A stretch of DNA of 64,000 bases from contig OZ244118.1 in the NCBI GenBank assembly GCA_965215765.1, forward strand, positions 2,790,001 to 2,854,000. Direction: 5' to 3'. Within the stretch, counting starts at the first letter, position 1. Each line of letters opens with the position of its first letter. The stretch comes from G965212025 sp965215765. Lineage in GTDB: Bacteria; Pseudomonadota; Gammaproteobacteria; Poriferisulfidales; Oxydemutatoraceae. The notes beneath the pieces were generated by a model. The model was not told where the DNA came from and ran no database searches. It saw nothing but the letters and a program-made list of their open reading frames with translations. Shown here in pieces: positions 17,391-27,125 of the stretch. The translations under genes and the position numbers were made by a program.

Positions 17391-17739
17391 AACGCAGTAA
17401 AAATATGAGCCGAAATCTCGCAGATTGCGTCTGTGACGCTACTCGTTTTTTATCAACAAGGGCAAAGTCAGCGCAGGGCATTCCGCTGGCAGTAAAAGCC
17501 TCATGCGTACCATCCGCTGGCGCATAAAGACGCAGGCTCTAGCTCGTAACCTCACCCTGTACGGCCTGATTTTCGTGGCGTTTTCTCCCTTTTGGCAAAG
17601 AGCCGATTGAAGTCATCGGGATGAAGAAACAAGGCGAATCATGGTGCTAACATTCTACCGGCGCCGGTGCTACAATCCGCTGCGGTGTGCCGAATTTTGT
17701 TTTGTGCGGCGCGCCACTTTCTGAACAGCTCGATATTTT
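17391..17739. other. Intergenic region rpoH-lpxC with a possible lpxC promoter
   Basis: No gene is supported in this 349-bp stretch. A TACAAT hexamer at 17671-17676 is a reasonable -10 box for lpxC, about 70 bp before its start; the matching -35 is weak. No clear T-tailed terminator for rpoH is visible. Confidence 0.35.
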
Positions 17740-18663
17740 ATGTACCAGCATACGCTAAGAAATTTTATCACTGCAACCGGCATTGGCCTGCACACAGGCA
17801 AGAAGATTTTACTGACTTTGAGACCAGCCCCGGTGGGCACCGGAATTGTTTTTCGGCGGACAGATTTGGGTCCTGGAGCCATGACTCCGGCTCACCCCAA
17901 AAGCGTAGTCGACACGAATATGTCAACCACGCTTGGGAACGGCGGCCGTGTGAAAGTCGCAACTGTTGAACACCTGATGTCAGCCACTTTTGGCTTGGGG
18001 ATCGACAACATGTACGTTGACGTTGATTCCGAAGAGGTTCCGGTGATGGACGGCAGTGCCAATACCTTTATATTTTTGCTCCAGTCCGCAGGCATTGTGC
18101 GCCAAAACGCCGCCAAGAGATTCATCAGGATCAAGAAGGAAATTGAGGTGAGTGACGGTGACAGATGGGTACGGGTTTCCCCGCACAATGGATTTCGCTT
18201 CGCTTTCGAAATTGACTTTGATCACCCGGTCATCAGGCAGCATTCCTCCAAGATTGATCTTGAACTTTCCACAACCGTATTCATCAAGGAAATCAGCCGC
18301 TCACGGACTTTCGGATTTTCCAAAGACTACGAGCGCTTGCGCAGCTGCGGTCTGGCGCGCGGTGGCAGCCTCGCCAATGCCATAGTCCTTGATGAACATC
18401 ACATTCTGAACGAGGGAGGTCTGCGCCACGAAGGCGAGTTCGTACGTCACAAGGTTCTTGATTTGATTGGTGATGTTTCCCTGCTACCGAACACGCCTAT
18501 TGGCATGTTCGAGGGACACAAGTCGGGGCATGCACTGAACAATGAACTGCTGTGCAAGCTGCTGGAAAGAGTGGATGCCTGGGAACACGTCGCTCCTGAA
18601 GAATACGCCAGACTGCAAAAAGGAGAGGGTGCTTTTTTCGGGAGAGGTGCGCTGCAATACTGA
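17740..18663 (+). CDS. lpxC: UDP-3-O-acyl-N-acetylglucosamine deacetylase LpxC
   Basis: LpxC performs the committed step of lipid A synthesis in the cytoplasm. The 307-residue protein has normal length and all active-site residues: Glu77-His78 in ATVEHLMSA, the zinc ligands His237 and Asp241 in RHKVLDLIGD, and His264 in HKSGHALNN. The first residues MYQHTLRNFITATGIGLHTGKK are family-typical, so the ATG is secure. It stands in the betaproteobacterial order lpxC, dciA-like, M23 peptidase, secA. Presence of lpxC means this organism keeps a lipopolysaccharide outer membrane. Confidence 0.97.
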   Translation: MYQHTLRNFITATGIGLHTGKKILLTLRPAPVGTGIVFRRTDLGPGAMTPAHPKSVVDTNMSTTLGNGGRVKVATVEHLMSATFGLGIDNMYVDVDSEEVPVMDGSANTFIFLLQSAGIVRQNAAKRFIRIKKEIEVSDGDRWVRVSPHNGFRFAFEIDFDHPVIRQHSSKIDLELSTTVFIKEISRSRTFGFSKDYERLRSCGLARGGSLANAIVLDEHHILNEGGLRHEGEFVRHKVLDLIGDVSLLPNTPIGMFEGHKSGHALNNELLCKLLERVDAWEHVAPEEYARLQKGEGAFFGRGALQY

Positions 18664-18681
18664 GTGCCAGCAAAGTGTTTC

Positions 18682-18957
18682 TCAGAACTTTGCCTGACCA
18701 CTGTCGTGTTGTCTTATTTGAGCAGGGCTTAGTACGCAGACGAGGACGCGCAGTCTTCTGAAACGGCCTCCGTCTCCGGCACACCACATATTCAGTTGTT
18801 TCAGGATCTCCCTTTGCTGGAAGTGGATTCCGCTCGCGTAACTGGAATGACTCGTTACTACGGTCACTGTACCACCTCCGAAATCGCTGACCCAGAAATG
18901 TTCCGCAAGCTTGGGTGCCAGGCATGATTTGCCGGCATTCGTCATCTTCTCCAACAC
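18682..18957 (-). CDS. DciA-like (DUF721) protein, start uncertain
   Basis: The minus-strand frame encodes HFWVSDFGGGTVTVVTSHSSYASGIHFQQREILKQLN, which matches the DUF721/DciA core (a helicase-operator family that helps load DnaB), followed by FRRLRVLVCVL. In many betaproteobacteria this gene lies in just this position, convergent with lpxC. The frame is open up to 19050 and the upstream codons (near ...IFKPLNVFLDTRIKH) also look like the family's N-terminus, but contain no ATG, GTG or TTG in a credible place. The GTG at 18957 gives only 91 residues. Either an unusual start is used or the gene has lost its start. Confidence 0.6.
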   Translation of the reverse strand: MLEKMTNAGKSCLAPKLAEHFWVSDFGGGTVTVVTSHSSYASGIHFQQREILKQLNMWCAGDGGRFRRLRVLVCVLSPAQIRQHDSGQAKF

Positions 18958-19102
18958 ATCGGATCGATGCTTGATGCGGGTGTCAAGAAAGACGTTTAGT
19001 GGCTTGAATATAGTGCTGTGCTCCGGCGGTTTGGTGAATGTCGCGGCATTCTATCACCGTGCCTGTAGTTCTGAAGCCGTATAAATCCATGCGATCCGTT
19101 TC

Positions 19103-19969
19103 ATGACCGCTTACAAACACTTTTTCGCCGCACTCGTCTGCGGCGGGGTGTTGCTTGGAATCGGCTTTATGATCGGAACATGGTTTGGGCAGCAGGAATC
19201 GTCAGACTTCAGACAACAGGAAAGCGCGGTGGGGGCACCAGCCGAAACCATGTTGCAGACAGAGCTGTCTCTGCTGACCCGGATTCTTGCGACCCTTGAG
19301 GCGCGAGTGATTCGGCTGGAAGCACTGGGGCTGGATCTGATACAGCGTTATGAGCTGGATGAAGCGGAATTCGATCTTTTGGAAACACCCGGAATGGGAG
19401 GGATGCCGAATTCGGCTGCTACCAGCTCCAGGTTGCAGATGTCCGAAACACTGGTGCGGCTTGGCAAGCTTGAACACAAACTGAAAAGTCGCGAATTGCA
19501 CTTGGGAGTCCTGAGAGGAATTCTGGATGATCTGAATCGTGACACAGTACGGCTGGCACCTGGCTGGCCTGCTGAAAACGGCTGGATCTCTTCTCAATAC
19601 GGGACGCGTGTCAGCCCCTTCAGCGGGCGCCAGGAATTTCATTCCGGTGTCGACATCGTTGCCAAATACCGGAGCGGCATCCGTGCCTTTTCCGGCGGCA
19701 TTGTCAAGAGAGCTGCTGTGAACGGGCATTATGGGAAAATGGTCGAGATCGATCATGGCAACCACTTCACAACGCGTTATGCTCACAACAGTGTCAACCT
19801 GGTGAAGGAAGGGGAAGTCGTGAGCAAAGGAGACATCATCGCGCTGGTGGGGAACTCAGGCCGCTCAACCGGGCCACATCTGCATTTTGAAATTCGCAGA
19901 CACGGCCACACCCTCAACCCTGCTCCTTACCTCAAACGTACCCGCCCGGTTCCGTTTGCGAAACGATAA
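19103..19969 (+). CDS. M23-family (LytM) metallopeptidase, membrane anchored
   Basis: The 288-residue protein has one N-terminal membrane helix (about 5-27, FFAALVCGGVLLGIGFMIGTWFG), a coiled-coil linker and a C-terminal LytM/M23 domain (about 165-280). Zinc ligands are present as HSGVD and HLHFE, with RYAHNSVNLVKEG between them. Active members cut peptide cross-links in peptidoglycan in the periplasm and act in cell separation or envelope growth. Its position between lpxC/dciA and secA is conserved in betaproteobacteria. Confidence 0.9.
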   Translation: MTAYKHFFAALVCGGVLLGIGFMIGTWFGQQESSDFRQQESAVGAPAETMLQTELSLLTRILATLEARVIRLEALGLDLIQRYELDEAEFDLLETPGMGGMPNSAATSSRLQMSETLVRLGKLEHKLKSRELHLGVLRGILDDLNRDTVRLAPGWPAENGWISSQYGTRVSPFSGRQEFHSGVDIVAKYRSGIRAFSGGIVKRAAVNGHYGKMVEIDHGNHFTTRYAHNSVNLVKEGEVVSKGDIIALVGNSGRSTGPHLHFEIRRHGHTLNPAPYLKRTRPVPFAKR

Positions 19970-20127
19970 ACCATTGTCCCAGTGGTTTCGTACTACCGTT
20001 TTTCATAAAACGGATATGAGGCGCAGCACCTTTTTTTGTGGGACTCGGATGGTGGCGCGCTTTCGAATTTTCAGCCAGCTTGTACGCAAATATACTTTGA
20101 CAGCAACGGAGAAAAGCGGGGGATCCG

Positions 20128-22881
20128 TTGTTTAAAAAACTTTTCAGGAAGGTAGTCCCTAGCCGCAATGATCGTTTGATCAAGGCCTACAACAAGACCG
20201 TTAGCAAAATAAACAGTTACGAAGACGAGCTCATCGCACTGGAGGATGAGGCGCTGACCGGGAAGACCGCGGAATTCAAAGACCGCTACGCAGCTGGAGA
20301 ATCCTTTGAAGAGCTGTTGCCGGAAGCTTTTGCGGTGGTACGTGAGGCGTCTCGCCGAGCACTGGGCTTGCGTCATTTTGACGTGCAACTGATAGGCGGC
20401 ATGGTTCTGCACGAAGGAAAAATCTCGGAAATGAAAACCGGAGAAGGAAAAACGCTGGTCGCAACTTTGCCAGTGTATTTGAATGCGATCGGCGGTCTCA
20501 GCACACACGTGGTCACCGTAAACGACTATCTCGCAAAACGGGACAAAGAGTGGATGGAAAAAGTGTACACAAAGCTGGGAGTCACCGTCGGCACTGTGGT
20601 TTCCGGTCTGCCCATAGAAGAGAGAAAACTCGCATATCAAGCGGACGTCACTTATGGCACAAACAATGAATTTGGCTTCGATTATCTGCGCGACAACATG
20701 GTGCTGTCTCTTGGTGGCCGCGTACAAAGAGGGCAGCACTTTGCGATCGTTGACGAAGTAGATTCCATCCTCATCGATGAAGCCAGGACACCGCTGATTA
20801 TTTCTGGCCAGGTGGAGCAGCAAACTGAAGTTTATTCGGCCATCAAGGACATCGTGTGCAAACTGGAGCCGCAGCTTAAGGCATCCGAAATCGAAGGTGA
20901 GGAAGGAGACGGAGATTTTGTTATCGACGAAAAAAGCAAACAGGTGCATTTGACTGAAGCCGGACACCTGAACGTCGAGGAGCTGATGAGCAGCACCGGT
21001 TTGCTGGGTGCCGATGAGAGCCTGTATGACAGCAAACATCTGGTTCTTTTTCACCATGTCAACGCCGCCTTGCGCGCGCAGAACTTGTATAGCCGTGACG
21101 TAGACTATCTGGTAAGAAATCAGGAAGTCACCATCGTCGACGAGTTTACCGGACGTGCCATGCCCGGGAGGCGCTGGTCGGAAGGCCTGCACCAGGCAAT
21201 TGAGGCCAAAGAAGGTGTTCCCATCCAAAGTGAAAGCCGGACTCTCGCCGCCATTACTTTCCAAAATTATTTCCGGCTGTACGACAGGCTGGCTGGCATG
21301 ACCGGTACGGCTGACACGGAAGCATACGAGTTCGCGCAGATTTACGGGCTCGAAGTCGTTGTGGTGCCAACGCATCGCAACATGATCCGGGAAGACAGTA
21401 TAGATGCGGTCTTTCTGACTGCGGATGAAAAATTCGACGCCATCACGGAAGACATTGCTACCTCGATTGAAGCTGGCCGACCGGTACTGGTTGGCACGGC
21501 ATCCATTGAAAGCTCCGAGCATCTGTCAGGCATGTTGAAAAAACGCAAAATCAAACACAGCGTTTTGAACGCCAAGCATCACGAAGCGGAATCTGCTGTC
21601 GTGGCGAATGCAGGTATGTCCAAAGAAGTCACGATTGCGACGAACATGGCAGGCCGGGGAACGGATATTGTGCTGGGCGGCCTTCCGGATAAAGCAGAAG
21701 GCGATGAAGACAGCGGGCAGCTTGATGAGCACACGCAGAAAGCCTGGCAGGACTCGCACGATGCGGTCGTGACCGCCGGCGGCCTGCACGTCATTGGTAC
21801 AGAACGACACGAATCCCGGCGCATAGACAACCAGTTGCGCGGTCGTTCCGGACGTCAGGGAGATCCGGGTTCAAGCCGCTTTTATCTGTCCCTGGAAGAC
21901 AATCTGATGCGCATTTTCGCTGGCGACAAAGTCAAGTCCATCATGGGGAAAATCGGAGTCGAAGATGGCGAGGCGATTGAGCATCCATGGGTGTCACGCG
22001 CCATTGAGAACGCGCAAAGAAAAGTGGAATCACACAACTTCGACATCCGCAAAAACCTGCTTGAATACGACGATATTGCCAGCGAGCAAAGAAAAGTGGT
22101 CTACCAGCAACGCAACGAATTGCTGGACGGAAACAGCGAAGACGATGATATTCACGTCATGGTTGCACAGATTATCGATGTCGTGTTTGACAGGCATATT
22201 CCGGAAGGATCCATTGAGGAGCAATGGGAAGCCGCCGCCTTGGAAGAACAGTTAAAAAGAGACTTTGAAATCGATTGCCCCGCGAGTCACTGGATCACAG
22301 AAGACCAGGAACTCGGCAGGAAAGATTTGTATGACAAAGTACAAGCGATTGCCAAAGAAAAATTGACCGGACTGGAGAATCTGGTCGGCAAAGACAGCAT
22401 GAGAGAACTGGAAAGGGTGATCCTTCTCCAGACCCTGGATCACCACTGGCGAGAGCATTTGTCGGCAATGGACTATTTGCGCCAAGGAATCGGCTTGCGT
22501 GGTTATGCGCAAAAAAACCCGAAACAGGAATACAAGCGTGAAGCCTTCGAGATGTTCGAGCAGATGCTCGAAGAGGTGCGCCGTAGCACCATTTCCCTGC
22601 TGCTTCGGGCGCCGGTGGGGGAAAATATGGAGCAAGCAATGGGCGAAGAGGAAAAAGAAGGACAGTTGTTCAGAAAAGTCAGCTACAACCGACAGGAGAA
22701 AAGCCCTAAAATACTGGACTTGGAAATAGACGGGAAAGCCCGCCAGCAAACTCCCGGAGTCCGCCGCAAGCCCCGCCCCCGGGCGCAGGTTCCGTATCGG
22801 GCGGTACCAAAATTGGGCAGGAATGCCTTGTGCCATTGCGGCTCGGGACGAAAGTACAAGCATTGTCATGGTCGTAAATAA
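20128..22881 (+). CDS. secA: Preprotein translocase ATPase SecA
   Basis: SecA drives Sec-dependent export. The 917-residue protein is full length: nucleotide-binding domain 1 with MKTGEGKTL and DEVDSILIDEARTP, the preprotein cross-linking region, nucleotide-binding domain 2 with VGTASIESSE and TNMAGRGTDI, the helical scaffold, and a C-terminal zinc tail (RNALCHCGSGRKYKHCHGRK, CxCx8CH) that binds SecB and lipids. The start is a TTG (MFKKLFRK...), with no better ATG. A CCGTTTT/AAAACGG hairpin at 19996-20013 sits in the gap upstream and may end the M23 transcript. Confidence 0.98.
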   Translation: MFKKLFRKVVPSRNDRLIKAYNKTVSKINSYEDELIALEDEALTGKTAEFKDRYAAGESFEELLPEAFAVVREASRRALGLRHFDVQLIGGMVLHEGKISEMKTGEGKTLVATLPVYLNAIGGLSTHVVTVNDYLAKRDKEWMEKVYTKLGVTVGTVVSGLPIEERKLAYQADVTYGTNNEFGFDYLRDNMVLSLGGRVQRGQHFAIVDEVDSILIDEARTPLIISGQVEQQTEVYSAIKDIVCKLEPQLKASEIEGEEGDGDFVIDEKSKQVHLTEAGHLNVEELMSSTGLLGADESLYDSKHLVLFHHVNAALRAQNLYSRDVDYLVRNQEVTIVDEFTGRAMPGRRWSEGLHQAIEAKEGVPIQSESRTLAAITFQNYFRLYDRLAGMTGTADTEAYEFAQIYGLEVVVVPTHRNMIREDSIDAVFLTADEKFDAITEDIATSIEAGRPVLVGTASIESSEHLSGMLKKRKIKHSVLNAKHHEAESAVVANAGMSKEVTIATNMAGRGTDIVLGGLPDKAEGDEDSGQLDEHTQKAWQDSHDAVVTAGGLHVIGTERHESRRIDNQLRGRSGRQGDPGSSRFYLSLEDNLMRIFAGDKVKSIMGKIGVEDGEAIEHPWVSRAIENAQRKVESHNFDIRKNLLEYDDIASEQRKVVYQQRNELLDGNSEDDDIHVMVAQIIDVVFDRHIPEGSIEEQWEAAALEEQLKRDFEIDCPASHWITEDQELGRKDLYDKVQAIAKEKLTGLENLVGKDSMRELERVILLQTLDHHWREHLSAMDYLRQGIGLRGYAQKNPKQEYKREAFEMFEQMLEEVRRSTISLLLRAPVGENMEQAMGEEEKEGQLFRKVSYNRQEKSPKILDLEIDGKARQQTPGVRRKPRPRAQVPYRAVPKLGRNALCHCGSGRKYKHCHGRK

Positions 22882-22901
22882 TAAAATTTCCGAGTGATAC
22901 T

Positions 22902-24092
22902 TTGAGCGAAGACACATTCTCTGTGCCGGGCATAAGGCTGGCGACCGCAAGCTCCCATACTCGCTACCAGAATCGCGACGATCTGCTTTTGATGGAATTC
23001 GCCGAAGGAACACAGGCCGCTTGCCTGCTCACACAAAACCGCGCACGCGCGGCCTCGGTTGAAGTGGCGGCACGTCACCTGGCTGAAAGCACAAGCCCTC
23101 GCTATTTGCTGGCAAACGCAGGAAACGCCAACGCCGGCCTGGGGCAAGTCGGTGTACGGGATAGCGAGAAATGTTGCACCCTGCTTGCCGATCTTGCCAA
23201 GGTTCCGGTACATCAAGTGTTGCCTTTTTCAACCGGCGTGATCGGCGAAAGGCTGCCACTTGAGAAAATACTCCGTCAGCTTCCCGCGCTACACGCCTCG
23301 CTTGCCGATGATCGCTGGCATGAAGCCAGCCGCGCCATCATGACGACTGACACCGTCGCCAAGATCGTGAGCCGCCGGATTGCAATTGCGGGGAAACACA
23401 TTCACTTGTGCGCCATTGTGAAAGGGGCAGGAATGATCCAGCCCAATATGGCCACAATGTTGTGTTTCGCCGGCTGTGACGCCAAGATAGAAAGCACAAG
23501 GCTCCACGCCTTGCTCACTGATGCCTGCCGCCATTCTTTTCACGCCATTACCGTAGACGGAGACACATCAACAAATGACGCCTGCTTTATTGCGGCTACC
23601 GGACAAAGTGGCGTAGCGCTGACCGCAGAAACCGAGATGATTTTTGCGCAGGCTCTCCACGAGGGACTTGTGGAACTGGCGCAGGACATTGTCAAAGACG
23701 CCGAGGGGGCGACCCGTTTCGCCACCATCCTCGTGCGGCAGGCCGCCGATGAGGAGACGGCGCGTTGCGTGGCCATGACGGTTGCAAATTCGCCACTGGT
23801 CAAAACCTCGCTGTACGCCGGTGATCCAAATTGGGGCAGAATTCTCGCGGCCGTAGGCAGAAGTGCCTCCACCGTCAACCCGGAACTTCTGAGTATCCGG
23901 ATAGGAAAACATTGTGTATTTCAGAACGGAGCCATCGCCCCGGGCTATGATGAAAAACAGGCAGCCCAGGAAATGGCAGGTCGCGAAATAACCGTGTGCA
24001 TTGATCTTGGACAGGGTGACGCAGAGTTTCAGGCATGGACTTCAGACCTGAGCCCGGAATACGTCGCCATCAACGCCGATTACCGTTCCTGA
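22902..24092 (+). CDS. argJ: Bifunctional ornithine acetyltransferase/N-acetylglutamate synthase ArgJ
   Basis: ArgJ recycles the acetyl group in arginine synthesis. The 396-residue precursor self-cleaves at an Ala-Thr bond; the site is visible in KGAGMIQPNMATML. Other family features are LANAGNANAG near the N-terminus, STGVIGERLP, and the C-terminal NSPLVKTSLYAGDPNWGRILAAVGR and NADYRS end. It starts with TTG, 20 bp after secA. The secA-argJ-nudix order is typical of betaproteobacteria and suggests cotranscription. Confidence 0.95.
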   Translation: MSEDTFSVPGIRLATASSHTRYQNRDDLLLMEFAEGTQAACLLTQNRARAASVEVAARHLAESTSPRYLLANAGNANAGLGQVGVRDSEKCCTLLADLAKVPVHQVLPFSTGVIGERLPLEKILRQLPALHASLADDRWHEASRAIMTTDTVAKIVSRRIAIAGKHIHLCAIVKGAGMIQPNMATMLCFAGCDAKIESTRLHALLTDACRHSFHAITVDGDTSTNDACFIAATGQSGVALTAETEMIFAQALHEGLVELAQDIVKDAEGATRFATILVRQAADEETARCVAMTVANSPLVKTSLYAGDPNWGRILAAVGRSASTVNPELLSIRIGKHCVFQNGAIAPGYDEKQAAQEMAGREITVCIDLGQGDAEFQAWTSDLSPEYVAINADYRS

Positions 24093-24123
24093 CCCAAACC
24101 GGACACCCCACCCTCAGCACATC

Positions 24124-25032
24124 GTGCTGGGGATCATCAAAAAGGACAGGCAGGTTTTATTGCTCTGGCGCAACCAAGATCAATGTTGGTCTTTCCCGGG
24201 CGGAAAAACAGAACCGGGAGAATCTGCCAGACAGGCCCTGGCAAGGGAGCTGCGCGAGGAAACCGGGCTGCAAACCAAAGCGACGTATCCCTTGATAAAC
24301 GTCACCTGCACTGCCCCGACACAAAAGCTTTTTTTGGAAGTTTTTATGGTGGAAGTCATAGAAGATGCCGGATTTTTCGGCGGTGACTCTCTGCAATGGC
24401 GACAGATCAAAGAATTGCGGGAAGCAGATTTTCTCCCTGCCAATCGACCGATGCTCAATGCCTTACGTCTACCTGGGCATTACGCGATCATATCCCTGGA
24501 TGATGCGCATAACGATCACGAACAAGTGCTGGAGCAGGCTTTTGCGCGTGGGGTTTCTCTGCTGACTTTGCGAGCACCCCAACTTTCGGGAAAGACTTAC
24601 GCGAGCATCGTGAAACGTATTTTTTCCCGATTCAAAGCGCATAAAAAACGTTTCCTTTTACATGACCATCCCGAACTGGTGCCGGAGCTGGGCGCAGGGG
24701 GGACACATTTGAGTCAAGGCGCCCTGCACCGGTATGGAAAAAGGCCAGTAGCAAGGGCTTGCTGGTTTGCCGCTTCCTGCCACAGCCTCGCCGAAATACG
24801 AGAGGCAAAACAGCGTGACGTGGATTTTTGCGTACTCGGCCCGGTCAAGCGTACGCATTCGCACCCAGGGAAAGAGGGCATCGGTTTTGAAAGTTTCGCT
24901 GCCATCGTGCGCCACGCTGAGCTTCCCGTGTACGCGATCGGAGGACTGGGACTTGCGGACTATGAAACCGCTCGCAACCACAGAGCACAAGGAATCGCCG
25001 GAATCAGCTGCTTTCTTGAAAGAAGCTTGTAG
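24124..25032 (+). CDS. Nudix hydrolase fused to a thiamine-phosphate-synthase-like domain
   Basis: The 302-residue protein has an N-terminal nudix domain with the full box (GGKTEPGESARQALARELREETGL, i.e. GX5EX7REUXEEXGU), as in MutT-type 8-oxo-dGTP hydrolases. The C-terminal half (about 120-302) is ThiE-like: LRAPQLSGKTYASIV, FLLHDHPEL, GGTHLSQGAL, a VDFCVLGPVKRTHSHPG phosphate segment and PVYAIGGLG. This fusion is widespread in beta- and gammaproteobacteria. The GTG at 24124 leaves a slightly short first strand; no better start lies before the argJ stop. The activity of the ThiE-like half is unknown. Confidence 0.85.
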   Translation: MLGIIKKDRQVLLLWRNQDQCWSFPGGKTEPGESARQALARELREETGLQTKATYPLINVTCTAPTQKLFLEVFMVEVIEDAGFFGGDSLQWRQIKELREADFLPANRPMLNALRLPGHYAIISLDDAHNDHEQVLEQAFARGVSLLTLRAPQLSGKTYASIVKRIFSRFKAHKKRFLLHDHPELVPELGAGGTHLSQGALHRYGKRPVARACWFAASCHSLAEIREAKQRDVDFCVLGPVKRTHSHPGKEGIGFESFAAIVRHAELPVYAIGGLGLADYETARNHRAQGIAGISCFLERSL

Positions 25033-25064
25033 GTGTCAGAAGTGGTCTTGATGCGTATTCTTGA

Positions 25065-26396
25065 ATGCCAGGCTTTGCCGATACCGCTGGCCTCTTCCCT
25101 CATAGTGTCGATCAGGCAGGCAACTTGATGGAGAAAAAGCTCAAGGCTTTTGCTTTGCACCTGGATTTCGGCTTGGGTGGCGATGAACTTGCGCTCCAGG
25201 AATTCCGGGAACTGGCACACTCCGCCGGAGTGGAAGTGTGTCAACTGATCCGTGCGCATAAGTCCCGGTCAAGCCCTAAATACTTTATTGGCAAAGGAAA
25301 AGCCTGCGAGCTTCGAGACGCATTAGCGGAAAACAAATTGCAACTGTTACTGGTTAACCACAGCCTCAGCTCCACGCAGGAAAGAAATCTCGAACGCTTG
25401 TGCCAGGTCAGAGTGCTCGACAGAAGCGGCTTGATACTGGATATTTTTGCCCAAAGGGCACGTTCGAGTGAAGGCAAGTTGCAGGTTGAACTCGCCCAGC
25501 TCGAATTTTTATCCAGCCGTCTTGTACGCGGCTGGAGTCATCTGGAGCGTCAGAAGGGCGGAATCGGGCTGCGTGGACCCGGTGAGAAGCAGTTGGAAAT
25601 CGATCGCAGACTGATTCGCGATCGCATTGGCAGAATTAAAAAGCACTTGGTCAAAATCAAGAGACGTCGTGCATTAAGCCGAAGCCTGCGCAAAGAACGT
25701 GGCTTCCTGTCTGTTGCGCTGGTCGGTTACAGCAATGCCGGCAAGTCGACGTTGTTTAACGCCTTGACGCACCAGCAGGTGGAGATTGCCGACCAGCTTT
25801 TTACGACACTTGATTCGGTGGTACAAAGAATGGATTTGGACACCAACAAGGTGGTTTTGAGCGATACCGTCGGCTTCATCCAAGACTTGCCTCATGCGCT
25901 GATTGAAGCGTTCAACGCCACCTTGCTTGAGGTTCGTGAGGCGGACTTGCTGGTCCATGTTCTCGACTCGTCCGCTCCCGCCCGAGACGCCAACAAGGCA
26001 AAGGTAGAAGAGACGCTCCGTGAAATCGGCGCCACGCATGTCCCCTGCTTCAGCGTGAACAATAAAATTGATCTGCTGGATGGCGCAAAACCCGGACTGA
26101 CCCGAAACAGCAAAGGTGTGCCGGTTTCCGTTTCTGTTTCTGCGTCTACAGGTGCGGGGCTTGATCTTCTCCGGTGTGCACTGGTCGAACTGCTGAGCGC
26201 GGAAATGGGGTACTACCGCATCAAAATACCCCCTGCCATGGGACAGTGGCGCGCCTGGGTTTACGCCAAAGGACGTGTCTTTGATGAACAGTATTCGCCT
26301 GCCTCAGGTTGGCGGATTACCACGAGCCTGCAAAAGCAAACCGCCCAGCGTTTCAAGAGCAGCGGGTTGGAAATCGTGCAATGCCCGGCAACGTAA
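25065..26396 (+). CDS. hflX: GTPase HflX
   Basis: HflX is a ribosome-binding GTPase that splits stalled or heat-damaged 70S ribosomes. The 443-residue protein has the N-terminal HflX domain (SPKYFIGKGKACELRDAL, LILDIFAQRARSSEGKLQVELAQLEFLSSRLVRGW, the glycine-rich GGIGLRGPGEKQLEIDRR) and a G domain with GYSNAGKST (G1), FTTLDSV (G2 region), DTVGF (G3) and NKIDL (G4). The ATG at 25128 (MEKKLKAFALHLDFG), preceded by AGGCAGG, may be the true start and fits the family better than the ATG at 25065. It is separate from hfq and hflKC, its usual partners. Confidence 0.93.
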   Translation: MPGFADTAGLFPHSVDQAGNLMEKKLKAFALHLDFGLGGDELALQEFRELAHSAGVEVCQLIRAHKSRSSPKYFIGKGKACELRDALAENKLQLLLVNHSLSSTQERNLERLCQVRVLDRSGLILDIFAQRARSSEGKLQVELAQLEFLSSRLVRGWSHLERQKGGIGLRGPGEKQLEIDRRLIRDRIGRIKKHLVKIKRRRALSRSLRKERGFLSVALVGYSNAGKSTLFNALTHQQVEIADQLFTTLDSVVQRMDLDTNKVVLSDTVGFIQDLPHALIEAFNATLLEVREADLLVHVLDSSAPARDANKAKVEETLREIGATHVPCFSVNNKIDLLDGAKPGLTRNSKGVPVSVSVSASTGAGLDLLRCALVELLSAEMGYYRIKIPPAMGQWRAWVYAKGRVFDEQYSPASGWRITTSLQKQTAQRFKSSGLEIVQCPAT

Positions 26397-26492
26397 AAAT
26401 CCAGGGGAACGCCGCCCTTTTTGATGGGTCACCGCCTGTTGCTACCGCGTGGAAAATTCCGGACACGAGGTGAGGCGCGGAAATTGTCCCTC

Positions 26493-26523
26493 AAAACGGC
26501 CTGCTTCCAAAGGTCGTTTTTTT
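26493..26523 (+). terminator. Rho-independent terminator after hflX
   Basis: Arms AAAACGGCCT (26493-26502) and AGGTCGTTTT (26511-26520) pair with one G-T wobble, with an eight-base loop, and are followed directly by more T residues. It lies about 100 bp past the hflX stop and before the DUF2244 gene. Confidence 0.7.
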
Positions 26524-26588
26524 GCAAATCCGCAACGGGGAACACTGAACCTTGAACAGACCGCGCGGAATCTCTACAATCCACCACC

Positions 26589-27125
26589 ATGGTTATAAGG
26601 AATGATCACAGCCTTGATTGCGCTGAACCGGGTGTCAATACGCCAGTGACCGCTTTTGAGGTCAAAGCAAGCTGTTCATCATCAGCGCGCACCAATAGCA
26701 TCGTATTCTGGGTTTTGACGATATTGCTTACCGCAGTGTCTGCTTTTTTTGCCTGGCAGGGCGCGTGGCTGGTTTTGCCCTTTGCTGGCATGGAATTACT
26801 GATTCTGGGTTTCGGTCTCGCTTTCAGCCGACATAAGCTGGAACGCGTAGAGCACATAAAGATCGGCGAACAGGAAGTCAGCGTGAAAAACAAATCGGGC
26901 ACCTGCGTTTTTAAGCGCGCCTGGTTACGGCTGGAGTTGCGTCCGTCTGCTTTGCGCAATCATCCGATACGTCTTTTTCTGGGCTCGCATGGGCGGCGCA
27001 TTGAAGTGGGTGATTTTTTACGTGAAGACGAGAAGCGTGTTCTTGCAAACTGTCTGAATGCAGAATTGAGTCGGGGAATAAGAAACCCTGCTAATTGGTT
27101 CTCTCCCCGAGGTGTGTATGTCTGA
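26589..27125 (+). CDS. DUF2244 family membrane protein
   Basis: The 178-residue protein has two close hydrophobic helices (about 36-75: VFWVLTILLTAVSAFFAWQ and WLVLPFAGMELLILGFGLAF) followed by a soluble domain with ERVEHIKIGEQEV and RRIEVGDFLREDEKRVLANCLNAEL. This matches the DUF2244 family, which is usually found just upstream of coxB in betaproteobacteria as here. Its role is unknown; a part in oxidase assembly is inferred from gene order. Its stop overlaps the start region of coxB. Confidence 0.75.
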   Translation: MVIRNDHSLDCAEPGVNTPVTAFEVKASCSSSARTNSIVFWVLTILLTAVSAFFAWQGAWLVLPFAGMELLILGFGLAFSRHKLERVEHIKIGEQEVSVKNKSGTCVFKRAWLRLELRPSALRNHPIRLFLGSHGRRIEVGDFLREDEKRVLANCLNAELSRGIRNPANWFSPRGVYV

